Shown here: positions 1 through 6,771 of the stretch, one piece after another
Position numbering within the stretch: position 1 is the first letter of the stretch
How the letters are laid out: every line of letters begins with the position of its first letter
Origin: Prochloron sp. SP5CPC1
Lineage (GTDB): Bacteria > Cyanobacteriota > Cyanobacteriia > Cyanobacteriales > Prochloraceae
Length of the DNA stretch: 13,961 nucleotides
Assembly (NCBI GenBank): GCA_014323965.1
Contig: JACONB010000108.1
Span: 1 to 13,961, forward strand
Direction of reading: 5' to 3'
The notes under the pieces: model-generated
Told to the model about the DNA's origin: nothing
The model's database searches: none
What the model saw: only the letters and a program-made list of their open reading frames with translations
Translations under genes and position numbers: made by a program

Positions 1-354
1 GAACTTGAGGGTGCAGCCCTAACTTCTCAAGCTTATGGATTGGTAATCGACTGGTTTCCCATTCTCCTAGCCCTTTCCGTTTTCTTCTTTGCCATTTCCA
101 CCATGATATCCTGGAGTTACTATGGGGAAAAGTCTTGGGATTATCTCTTCGGTGCAACCTTCGGGGAAGGTAGTGCGATTGTTTACAAAGTCTTGTTCTT
201 GATGGCCATCTTCATTGGTTCCGTTGCCAACCCGGGAGCAGTTATCGATTTCAGCGATGGCATGATCTTCTTTATGGCTTTTCCCAATTTGTTGGGAGCT
301 TATTTGCTATCTAATAAGGTAGTGAAAGATTTACAGGAATATACCAATCGTTAG
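1..354 (+). CDS. Sodium:alanine/glycine symporter (AGCS family), 3' end
   Basis: The reading frame is open from base 1 to a TAG at 352-354, so this is the C-terminal 117 residues of a gene that begins outside the window. The segment begins ELEGAALTSQAYG, and then has a hydrophobic helix leading into the signature STMISWSYYGEKSWDYLFG. This is characteristic of the late transmembrane region of alanine/glycine:cation symporters. Two more hydrophobic segments follow (around LFLMAIFIGSVAN and MIFFMAFPNLLGAYLLSN) before a short charged cytoplasmic tail. The family imports alanine or glycine with sodium across the inner membrane; the substrate cannot be read from this part. Family assignment is firm. 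The TTG at 40 is only an internal codon, not the start. Confidence 0.86.
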   Translation, partial: ELEGAALTSQAYGLVIDWFPILLALSVFFFAISTMISWSYYGEKSWDYLFGATFGEGSAIVYKVLFLMAIFIGSVANPGAVIDFSDGMIFFMAFPNLLGAYLLSNKVVKDLQEYTNR

Positions 355-392
355 GACACTTTTTGCCCACCTTGCGAATATAAGAAGGTTTC

Positions 393-419
393 GCCCTCGG
401 CATCCGCGATGGCGAGGGC
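393..419. terminator. Palindromic hairpin after the symporter gene
   Basis: The arms GCCCTCG (393-399) and CGAGGGC (413-419) are exact complements. The inner arms CATC (401-404) and GATG (408-411) also pair around a cgc loop, with only a G/G mismatch at 400/412. The hairpin lies 39 bases after the symporter stop and is followed by purine-rich DNA without a T-run, so it is not a textbook intrinsic terminator. It may be a dispersed palindromic repeat acting as a transcript end. Confidence 0.4.
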
Positions 420-532
420 AAAGACGCAAAGGGGGGAGGAAGAGGGAGAATGAATGAAACTGGTTTAATTATTACACCTTAAAAAAAGGGCATCTATTAT
501 ACTACGACTAGTGCAATTAAACTCTTCCTCCT

Positions 533-580
533 CTCTGCGCTGGAGCGAGTCTCCGAGCGGCTACCTGTGTCTCTGCGTGA
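533..580 (+). repeat. Dispersed CTCTGCG-type repeat with a nested palindrome
   Basis: CTCTGCGC (533-540) and CTGTGTCTCTGCGTG (565-579) resemble the two halves of a short repeat whose uninterrupted reverse-complement relative is inside the MITE near 9275-9301. Here the halves are separated by about 24 bases (541-564) containing the small palindrome GGAG-cgagt-CTCC. The arrangement looks like a small dispersed element inserted into another repeat. Confidence 0.45.
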
Positions 581-607
581 AACTTATCTTCATTTTCTTT
601 CCTTATT

Positions 608-1777
608 ATGAAAAAACGACTTATCAAAAGTCTCTACTATATCACCCATATCGAGAATTTACCTTCCATTCTTGAACAAGGAATTTTATCCCATCAACAA
701 GTTGAAGAGCAGAAACTTTCTTTTACTCCTATCTATGACAGTGATATCGTCAATATGCGCCAGGGAAAGGCTACACCTAACCATGATAGTTTGTGGGAGT
801 ATACCAACTTATATTTTCAGCCCCGTAATCCCATGATGTATCGAGTGGTTCATGAAAAGAATAAGAGAGATATTGCCATTCTTGGAGTAAAACCATCGAT
901 TCTGAATAAAAAAGATGTTCTGATTACCGATGGCAATGCAGCAAATGCTTCAACTCAATTTTTTTCTTATTCAGAAGGTTTGGAAGTAATTAAAGCGCAA
1001 TGGAAAGTCATTCAAAACGATTGGTGGAAATCTCATGACGGCTCAAAAAGAAAGATTATGGCTGAATGCTTGATTCGGGAGCGGGTCAAACCAGAACTGA
1101 TCCATTCAATATTTGTCACCGATGACACAACCAGGGAGCGAGTTGAGTCAATTATTGGTCCAGTGAGAATCCCCGTAATTCCTGAATCTCATATGTTCTT
1201 CCAGCCCCGATCTTCTACTCGTATTGGAACAAATATCTCCCTGATAGAAGGGGATATGTTTTTCTCTAATATGCAGACTTTAACCATTAGCGTCAATCTT
1301 CAAGGCATAATGGGGCGCGGGTTGGCTTCCAGGGCAAAGTATCAATTTCCTGATGTATACGTTGTCTATCAAGATGCCTGTCGAAATAAACAAATTACTG
1401 CAACCACACCCTATGTTTATAAACGGGAAGCTTCCTTCGATGAAGAACTGGCAGACCTTAGTCGTCCTCTTTCAACTCCCAATTCCATCAAGTGGTTCTT
1501 GCTCTTTGCCACCAAGAGAAAATGGCGAGATAATTCCCGTCTAGATGATATTGAAAGGGGATTGGATTGGCTGAGAACGAACTTTGAACAAGAGGGAATC
1601 CAGTCTTTAGCAATGCCAGCTTTAGGTTGTGGATTGGGCAACTTGGACTGGTCTACCGTAGGACCAGTAATGTGTCGCTCCTTGCATGAGATAGGAATCT
1701 CAGTTGCTATCTATCTTCCACGGGAACGCAAAATTGAGCCGCAATTCTTAGAAGCATCTTGCTTGCTCAAATATTGA
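608..1777 (+). CDS. DarT-type ssDNA ADP-ribosyltransferase fused to a DarG-like macrodomain
   Basis: 389 residues with two domains. Residues 1 to about 195 match DarT (DUF4433): an N-terminal YYITHIENLPSILEQGIL block, an arginine at R51, LYFQPRNPMMY at 68-78, DGNAANASTQFF at 108-119, and AECL with the likely catalytic glutamate E153. Known DarT enzymes ADP-ribosylate thymidine in single-stranded DNA using NAD+ and use an equivalent Arg/Glu pair. Residues about 207-375 form a macrodomain: SVNLQGIMGRGLA (228-240), FATKRKWRDNS with K303 where DarG has its key lysine, and MPALGCGLGNLDW (336-348). DarG macrodomains remove this modification. In ordinary systems DarT and DarG are separate adjacent genes, and DarG has an extra C-terminal DarT-binding domain; that domain is absent here. 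The gene sits alone between unrelated genes. Both domains look intact, so an active self-reversing enzyme is possible but inferred. Confidence 0.82.
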   Translation: MKKRLIKSLYYITHIENLPSILEQGILSHQQVEEQKLSFTPIYDSDIVNMRQGKATPNHDSLWEYTNLYFQPRNPMMYRVVHEKNKRDIAILGVKPSILNKKDVLITDGNAANASTQFFSYSEGLEVIKAQWKVIQNDWWKSHDGSKRKIMAECLIRERVKPELIHSIFVTDDTTRERVESIIGPVRIPVIPESHMFFQPRSSTRIGTNISLIEGDMFFSNMQTLTISVNLQGIMGRGLASRAKYQFPDVYVVYQDACRNKQITATTPYVYKREASFDEELADLSRPLSTPNSIKWFLLFATKRKWRDNSRLDDIERGLDWLRTNFEQEGIQSLAMPALGCGLGNLDWSTVGPVMCRSLHEIGISVAIYLPRERKIEPQFLEASCLLKY

Positions 1778-1811
1778 TAATATAGATTTTATCCACCCTA
1801 GGTCGAGAACA

Positions 1812-3026
1812 ATGTTCAAAAAACACATTCTTTACCTGACTATGATGTGGGGAACAAGTCGTCTGGTAATTATTATTGCCATGTTGGTGATCGCTCCCTT
1901 ACTACCTGCCCCTCCTGGAGGCGTTCAAGCTGAATTTGGTTGGGGAGTTTTCTCTTATTGGGATAGCTTACATTACCAGCAAATAGCCACTACAGGCTAT
2001 GATATCCAAAAGGGTAGTTTTGGGGATAATGTAGCCTTTTTCCCTTTCTTTCCCCTCGCTATAAGGGCATTAATGAATCTGGGGTTGCCCTTTGAAGTAG
2101 CAGGCACTCTCCTCAGTAACCTCGCCTTTCTCGGGGCATTAATAGTACTCTTTACTTGGGTAGCAAAACGTCACGGTATCAGTGCTGCTCGCTGGGCAAC
2201 TGCTGTTTTAGCTTGGTGTCCTTTTTCTCTCTTCGGTACTGTTATTTATACAGAAGGGTTATTTTTATTATGGAGCACCGCTGCTCTTTACACCTTCGAT
2301 AACAAGCAATATTTTTGGGCGGCATTGTGGGGAGCATTAGCTACAGCGACTCGGGCTCCTGGGTTAGCTCTCATACCCGCATTTTTAATGATAGCTTTCC
2401 GAGAGAAGCGTGGTCCTATTGCTTATATTAGTAGTTTGCTCACTGGAACAGGAGTACTGCTTTACAGTGTATATTGCTGGTTACAGTTTGGCGAACCCCT
2501 GGCATTTATCTTAGCCCAAAAACCATGGCAACCGGAACAAGCTTTTTGGGGACAGGGTTGGTTGAAAATGCTGTCACAAATTGCCATTGGTTGGGGAAAT
2601 TGGCATTTTCCCTTATTTTGCCTCATCTGCGCCATAGGCTATTGCTTGTGGCGATGGCGAGGAAAGCTGGGTCGAGTAAAAACAGACTATGGCTTTTACA
2701 CTTTATTCGTGATACTATGGATTTTAGCAGGGGATCCTTTTATCAATATTGTCATGGTTGGCGGCGGTATTTTCTTATTGTGGCATTCCCGGAAAATAAT
2801 GGGTTCTCTTCCTTGGCTTTACGGTCTTTTTAGCATGATGATTATCTTGAGTCCTGGCAGAACCATATCCGCAGAACGTTACGTCTATGGGATTGTTTCT
2901 GTAGCCATCGCCCTCGGTTTTCTGCTGCAAAAACATCCTCGTTGGCGATATCCCTTATGGGGATTTTCCTCTCTCCTCCTCGCTCTTTTCGCTATTCGCT
3001 TTGCCCAACACCTTTGGGTTGCTTAA
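1812..3026 (+). CDS. PIG-V-like GT-C mannosyltransferase, multipass membrane protein
   Basis: 404 residues with roughly ten hydrophobic segments. The first extracytoplasmic loop carries W50-D51-x-x-H54-Y55 (YWDSLHYQQIA), followed by NVAFFPFFPL at 73-82. These are hallmarks of the PIG-V/GT-C mannosyltransferase family, in which the loop aspartate is part of the active site and the donor is a polyprenyl- or dolichyl-phosphate sugar. The bacterial role is probably transfer of a sugar to a cell-envelope lipid, glycan or protein at the outer face of the inner membrane; the acceptor is unknown. It heads a same-strand cluster with a GT2 lipid-sugar synthase (now broken) and a DUF2079 protein, a natural pairing because GT2 enzymes of that class make the lipid-linked donor. 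The ATG at 1812 starts 34 bases after the DarT-macro stop. No strong ribosome site is visible. Confidence 0.8.
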   Translation: MFKKHILYLTMMWGTSRLVIIIAMLVIAPLLPAPPGGVQAEFGWGVFSYWDSLHYQQIATTGYDIQKGSFGDNVAFFPFFPLAIRALMNLGLPFEVAGTLLSNLAFLGALIVLFTWVAKRHGISAARWATAVLAWCPFSLFGTVIYTEGLFLLWSTAALYTFDNKQYFWAALWGALATATRAPGLALIPAFLMIAFREKRGPIAYISSLLTGTGVLLYSVYCWLQFGEPLAFILAQKPWQPEQAFWGQGWLKMLSQIAIGWGNWHFPLFCLICAIGYCLWRWRGKLGRVKTDYGFYTLFVILWILAGDPFINIVMVGGGIFLLWHSRKIMGSLPWLYGLFSMMIILSPGRTISAERYVYGIVSVAIALGFLLQKHPRWRYPLWGFSSLLLALFAIRFAQHLWVA

Positions 3027-3156
3027 TGACAATGAGATAGTTTTTCGCTAACTCGTCGTGTATCTTTCTGGTCATAAAGATGATTTCCGGAAACGTTCCC
3101 TAGCTCTCAGGCGCGACAAATGGGATAATTGAACAATATTGATAATTATAACATGT

Positions 3157-3655
3157 ATGAGCAAGACTATTTCAATCGTCATTCCCATTTACAACGAAGA
3201 AGACAACATCGGCGAACTATATGGACGCTTGGTGAAGGTAATAGAACGACTAGAATACGAAGCTGAGTTAATTTTCGTAGATGATGGCAGCAGGGATCGC
3301 TCCTTGCAACTAATGGCAGAAATACACAACCAAGACTCTCGGGTTCGTTATCTGAGTTTAGCCAGGAATTTCGGTCATCAAATTGCCCTTACTGCTGGAT
3401 TAAACTTTGCTCAGGGTGAAGCTATCATTGTCATGGACGCTGACTTGCAAGATCCGCCGGAAATTATCCCCAAGCTGATTGAAAAATGGCGTCAAGGCTA
3501 TCATGTGGTCTATGGTCAAAGGATAACTCGTCGTCAAGAAAATTGGTTCAAGCGAACCATGGCTTATATTTTTTACCGCTTCCTACGTCGGCAGAATATA
3601 CGATGAAGTAAAAAGAAGACCCACATATACTGTACAAAGAAAAGGTAGGTTTTGA
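3157..3655 (+). pseudogene. GT2 polyprenyl-phosphate sugar synthase (DPM1/GtrB-like), internal out-of-frame deletion
   Basis: The ATG at 3157 opens a frame of 149 codons ending at 3606. It has the GT2 core: SIVIPIYNEEDNI (6-18), VDDGS (41-45), ARNFGHQ (69-75) and the metal-binding DAD with LQDPPE (94-102). It breaks off after YIFYRFLRR, where full-length relatives (about 310-330 residues) continue into a further catalytic segment and two membrane helices. In another frame, 3584-3655 encodes YVGRIYDEVKRRPTYTV and a short tail to a TGA at 3653-3655. That is the usual C-terminus of this family. So about 150 codons have been lost with a frame change near 3580-3592. The ancestral stop overlaps the next gene's ATG as TGATG. 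The product lacks the membrane part and is probably non-functional. The TTG at 3139 is a poorer start. Confidence 0.8.
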
Positions 3656-5031
3656 TGCAGAAACATTTAACTTGGGCGATGGCCATTAGTACTATCATTT
3701 TATTTACCTGTAGCAGTTTACGACATGCCCTGTTTCAATCAACTGCTTTCGATTTGGGAATTTTTGACCAAGCAGTATATTTAATTAGTCAGGGAGAGTC
3801 GCCTGTTTCATCTTTCTTAGGTTTTCACATTCTTGGGGACCATGCTGCATTAATATTCTATCCCCTCGCTTTGCTCTACAAAATATACCCCCATGTTAGC
3901 TGGTTATTTGCAGTACAAGCAATATCCTTGTCCCTGGGAGCATTACCAACATGGTATCTAGCACGTCATGCTGGTTTGGGGGAAAAACAAGCCACAACTA
4001 TGGCAGTAGTTTATCTGCTTTATCCCCTGGTTTTCAATATCAATTTATTCGATTTTCATCCAGAAGTAATAGCATTACCTAGTATATTGGGAGCAATATT
4101 AGCAGCGCGGCTCGGTAATGGGTGGTGGTTTGGTTTAGCTTTAATCTTGATTTTGAGTTGCAAGGCAGTATTGTCTTTGACTGTAGCAGCAATGGGGTTC
4201 TGGTTGCTAGTCTTTGAGAAAAAGCGTTTCTATGGAGCCATGGCTCTTTTTGCTGGTATTGCTTGGTTTTTAATCACTACTCAGGTAATTATCCCCTCCT
4301 TTAGTGGCGCAGAAGCAGCCGCAGTAGAACGTTATAATTTTTTAGGAGACTCTGTTCTGGAAATTGCCACCAACTTGCTCCTTAAACCGGGAATAGTACT
4401 TAGCCAAATCTTTACCCTCCCTAATCTAGAATATCTCCTCCTGCTGCTGTCGCCAGTAATTTGGGGCCTTTCATTCAGGCATTTAACTCCCCTAGTCCCT
4501 GCAATTCCCGCCTTAGCCTTAAATTTAATTAGCAATTACCAAGCGCAAAAAGATGTGGTCCATCAGTATTCACTACCAATATTGCCTTTTCTTTTATTAG
4601 CAGTAATTACAACCTTGGCTGCTGGGAAAGGATTGGTCAAAACTCGAAGGGGAATTATCCTTTGGTCATTAGTAGCTTTTTTAGCACTGGCAAAGTTTGG
4701 TCGTTTTGCCTCCACCTCCCATTATCTCGCAACCCTGGATACCTGGCAAGGTACAAGGGAAGCAGTTGCTTTAGTAAAAACGAAAGACAGTGTTTTAACT
4801 TCAGCTCAAATTGCCCCCCATTTAACCCATCGCCCGGTAGTTAAACTAGCAACCTCTGGTTCCGAATCAGTTGATTTAAGTCAGTTTGAATATGTTTTGC
4901 TGAATATGCGTCATCCTGGTTGGGCTAGTTCCCCAGATACCGTTATTAGTTTAGTACAAAGACTAGAACAAATGCCACAGTTTCAACTTAGGTATCGCCG
5001 AGATGACGTAGTTTTGTATCAACAACACTAA
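3655..5031 (+). CDS. DUF2079 multipass membrane protein
   Basis: 458 residues. The N-terminal helix is followed by FDLGIFDQAVYL and FHILGDHAALIFYPLALLY, then NLFDFHPEVIALP, which together are the characteristic pattern of DUF2079 proteins, common in cyanobacteria. About ten hydrophobic segments span residues 5-350, and the last hundred residues form a soluble, extracytoplasmic-looking domain. The biochemical function is not established; the fold and aspartate-containing first loop resemble GT-C glycosyltransferases, which suits its place beside PIG-V-like and GT2 genes. I chose ATG 3655 over the TTG one codon upstream because AAAGGTAGG (3641-3649) is well placed as a ribosome site and the ATG overlaps the stop of the ancestral GT2 frame. 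That points to former translational coupling, now lost with the GT2 deletion. Confidence 0.84.
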   Translation: MQKHLTWAMAISTIILFTCSSLRHALFQSTAFDLGIFDQAVYLISQGESPVSSFLGFHILGDHAALIFYPLALLYKIYPHVSWLFAVQAISLSLGALPTWYLARHAGLGEKQATTMAVVYLLYPLVFNINLFDFHPEVIALPSILGAILAARLGNGWWFGLALILILSCKAVLSLTVAAMGFWLLVFEKKRFYGAMALFAGIAWFLITTQVIIPSFSGAEAAAVERYNFLGDSVLEIATNLLLKPGIVLSQIFTLPNLEYLLLLLSPVIWGLSFRHLTPLVPAIPALALNLISNYQAQKDVVHQYSLPILPFLLLAVITTLAAGKGLVKTRRGIILWSLVAFLALAKFGRFASTSHYLATLDTWQGTREAVALVKTKDSVLTSAQIAPHLTHRPVVKLATSGSESVDLSQFEYVLLNMRHPGWASSPDTVISLVQRLEQMPQFQLRYRRDDVVLYQQH

Positions 5032-5043
5032 ACCTAAATAATC

Positions 5044-5117
5044 GTAGGTTGGGTAGAGCGCAAGCGAAACCCAACACCAAAAATCCCTGTTGGGTTTCGT
5101 ACCTCAACCCAACCTAC
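5044..5117. repeat. Long imperfect palindrome with GTAGGTTGGGT ends
   Basis: Outer arms GTAGGTTGGGT (5044-5054) and ACCCAACCTAC (5107-5117) are exact complements. Inner arms CGAAACCCAACA (5065-5076) and TGTTGGGTTTCG (5088-5099) are also exact, around an 11-base loop. It lies just after the DUF2079 stop and could fold on either strand, so it may serve as a transcript end. Sequences of this type are dispersed in cyanobacterial genomes. A solitary GTAGGTTGGGT arm recurs at 13429-13439. Confidence 0.7.
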
Positions 5118-5179
5118 AGTTGTTATTTGAAAATTCTAGGTATTTTACCGGATTTGATATAAACCATCCTGAAATAATC

Positions 5180-5240
5180 CGTATTTATCTGCGTTCATCT
5201 GTGGACGCCTTTGACGTCCGCGAAGCAAACATCTGCGGTT
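5180..5240 (+). repeat. Dispersed ATCTGCGTTCATCTGTGG repeat carrying a 26-bp insert
   Basis: TTTATCTGCGTTCATCTGTGG ends at 5204 and recurs in reverse orientation at 6876-6896, inside the broken Crp/Fnr gene. Here the near-identical 8-mers ATCTGTGG (5197-5204) and ATCTGCGG (5231-5238) flank 26 bases (5205-5230). The segment includes a hairpin, GGACG (5203-5207) with CGTCC (5215-5219). The copy at 6876 lacks these 26 bases. This is the pattern expected of a tiny palindromic element inserted in a larger repeat. Confidence 0.6.
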
Positions 5241-5274
5241 ATAATAATATAGCCAAGAGATATAATCAAGGAAA

Positions 5275-6213
5275 ATGCGCATTTTAATTATGGGAGGAAC
5301 CCGCTTTATTGGGGTTTATTTAACCAAGATTTTGGTAGAGCAGGGTCATGAAGTGGTACTGTTCAATCGGGGCAATCAACCAGCACCAGTAGAGGGAGTC
5401 AAACAAATAAAAGGCGATCGCCTTGACCCAGTGCAACTGAAAGAAAAGCTTTCCGGGGAAACTTTTGATGCTGTTTATGACAATAATGGTCGCCAGTTAA
5501 AGGATACGCAACCTTTAGCCGAAATCTTTCAGAACCGGGTGCAACACTTTATCTACGTCAGTTCCGCAGGAGTCTATAAACCTTCAGAGGAAATGCCTCA
5601 TCGAGAAGGGGATCCAGTAGATCCCAACAGTCGTCACAAAGGGAAATACGAAACAGAAACCTATCTCGCTCAAACAGGGTTACCTTGGACTTCAGTTCGT
5701 CCTACCTATATCTACGGTCCTCACAATTATAACCCCTTAGAAGCTTGGTTTTTCCATCGCCTGGTGCGGGGACGTCCTCTTCCTATTCCCGGAAATGGCA
5801 ACCATATAACCCAATTGGGACATGTGGCGGACTTAGCTCGGGCAATGGCAGCTATTTTGGGCAACCAAAAGGCAATAGGTCAGATCTATAATATCTCCGG
5901 CGATCGCTATGTCACTTTTGACGGTTTGGCTCGGATCGTAGGTGCTGCCGTGGGCAAGTCTGACTCTGAGGTACAATTAGTTCATTACAACCCCAAACAA
6001 TTTAACTTTGGCAAACGCAAGGCTTACCCCATCCGGGTACAGCACTTCTTTGCTGATGTGAGTAAAGCCATGGTAGAATTGCATTGGCAGCCCCGGTTTG
6101 ACCTGTTGTCCGGGTTAAAAGACTCTTTCCTTCATGATTATCTCCCCTCTGGTGGTGACAAGGCTGAGGTGGATTTCTCCCTGGATGAGGAAATACTCCA
6201 AGGCCAGATATAA
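5275..6213 (+). CDS. CSP41b-like NAD-dependent epimerase/dehydratase-family protein
   Basis: 312 residues, an extended short-chain dehydrogenase fold. The nucleotide-binding loop GGTRFIG is at 7-13, YVSSAGVY at 94-101, and RPTYIYGPHNYNPLEAWFFHR is in the middle. The block NSRHKGKYETE (118-128) and the C-terminal VDFSLDEEIL match plant chloroplast CSP41b and its cyanobacterial orthologues. In that lineage the SDR catalytic YxxxK is not kept; here Y125 is followed by ETE and then T129 instead of lysine, so ordinary epimerase activity is doubtful. Plant CSP41 proteins bind and stabilise chloroplast RNAs and associate with ribosomes; a similar RNA role here is inference. ATG 5275 follows an AAGGA at 5268-5272. 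The last 76 bases overlap the 3' end of pgsA on the opposite strand. Confidence 0.87.
   Translation: MRILIMGGTRFIGVYLTKILVEQGHEVVLFNRGNQPAPVEGVKQIKGDRLDPVQLKEKLSGETFDAVYDNNGRQLKDTQPLAEIFQNRVQHFIYVSSAGVYKPSEEMPHREGDPVDPNSRHKGKYETETYLAQTGLPWTSVRPTYIYGPHNYNPLEAWFFHRLVRGRPLPIPGNGNHITQLGHVADLARAMAAILGNQKAIGQIYNISGDRYVTFDGLARIVGAAVGKSDSEVQLVHYNPKQFNFGKRKAYPIRVQHFFADVSKAMVELHWQPRFDLLSGLKDSFLHDYLPSGGDKAEVDFSLDEEILQGQI
5414..5421. repeat. HIP1 octamer (first of seven in the window)
   Basis: GCGATCGC, the highly iterated palindrome of cyanobacterial genomes. Further perfect copies are at 5900-5907, 8549-8556, 9529-9536, 12707-12714, 12918-12925 and 13457-13464. Seven perfect copies in 14 kb is far above chance and supports a cyanobacterial origin. 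Confidence 0.9.
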
Positions 6214-6710
6214 ATTATACCAGAGATGAGAGTGAGGGCCACCGCTACCCAGAAGGCAATGATTCCTTCCTTCTGAAGGACAGGGAGAGGGGCAATTAAC
6301 AGAGCTATGGCTATTATTTGACTGACAGTTTTCAACTTGCCCCAGATGGAAGCACCGGAAATAGTACTACTACCAGTCAATTGGGGGTTAATCCGCCAAC
6401 CGGCGATGGCCAACTCTCGCCCTAAAATCAGAAATACCCCCCAAGCTGGTACTTGACCCAATTCAATGAATGCCAATAGCGGTCCTAGCACCAATAACTT
6501 ATCTACCAGGGGGTCGAGAAATTTGCCCAACTCCGTCACCTGGTTCAGTTTACGGGCCAGATAGCCATCTAACCAATCCGTTAGGGCAGTCATGAGAAAA
6601 ACTACCAAAGAAAGCCAGCGAGTTGTGGGAGTGGGGTCCTGGAGCCAATAGAGAATTAAAGGCAACCCCACCAGACGAGAGAGGGTGATTTGGGTAGGAA
6701 GATTAATCAT
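6138..6710 (-). CDS. pgsA: CDP-diacylglycerol--glycerol-3-phosphate 3-phosphatidyltransferase
   Basis: 190 residues. It carries the complete CDP-alcohol phosphotransferase motif: D45-W-L-D48-G49-Y-L-A52-R53, then G62, D66 and D70, which together bind metal and CDP. The enzyme joins glycerol-3-phosphate to CDP-diacylglycerol to make phosphatidylglycerol phosphate at the inner membrane. Phosphatidylglycerol is essential for thylakoids and photosystem function in cyanobacteria. Four to six hydrophobic helices are evident, and the N-terminal LPTQITLSRL is typical of PgsA. The C-terminal tail (SSSREKSTSALSPPEGR) is polar and is encoded in the 76-base overlap with the CSP41b-like gene. The start ATG reads from 6710; the 61 bases to the divergent regulator gene must hold its promoter. 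Confidence 0.92.
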   Translation of the reverse strand: MINLPTQITLSRLVGLPLILYWLQDPTPTTRWLSLVVFLMTALTDWLDGYLARKLNQVTELGKFLDPLVDKLLVLGPLLAFIELGQVPAWGVFLILGRELAIAGWRINPQLTGSSTISGASIWGKLKTVSQIIAIALLIAPLPVLQKEGIIAFWVAVALTLISGIIYIWPWSISSSREKSTSALSPPEGR

Positions 6711-6720
6711 TAGTCCATAG

Positions 6721-6743
6721 CATGTAATAAGATACTATACATG
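6721..6743. promoter_or_regulatory. Inverted repeat CATGTA-N11-TACATG in the divergent pgsA/regulator promoter region
   Basis: The 6-base arms CATGTA (6721-6726) and TACATG (6738-6743) are exact complements across 11 bases, lying between the divergent starts of pgsA and the Crp/Fnr gene. On the minus strand the spacer contains TATAGTATC, a possible -10 region for pgsA. It could be an operator, but a 6-base palindrome can occur by chance. Confidence 0.25.
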
Positions 6744-6771
6744 AAAAACATTTTCTAAATCAGACCTAGTT

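Larger units (their letters stand above)
355..607. other. Intergenic gap with repeats between symporter and DarT-macro gene
   Basis: This gap holds the hairpin at 393-419, a purine-rich stretch (431-450), and a dispersed repeat of the CTCTGCG type at 533-580. I see no coding region. A possible -10 box (TATACT, 498-503) lies upstream of the DarT-macro gene, but the nearest -35-like match (TTACAC, 472-477) is 20 bp away, so promoter assignment is weak. No Shine-Dalgarno is seen before the ATG at 608. Confidence 0.5.

Noticed and set aside
5090..5287. 65-codon open frame upstream of the CSP41b-like gene
   Set aside because: It runs through a palindrome and a dispersed repeat and overlaps the real ATG at 5275; its sequence is repeat-derived.
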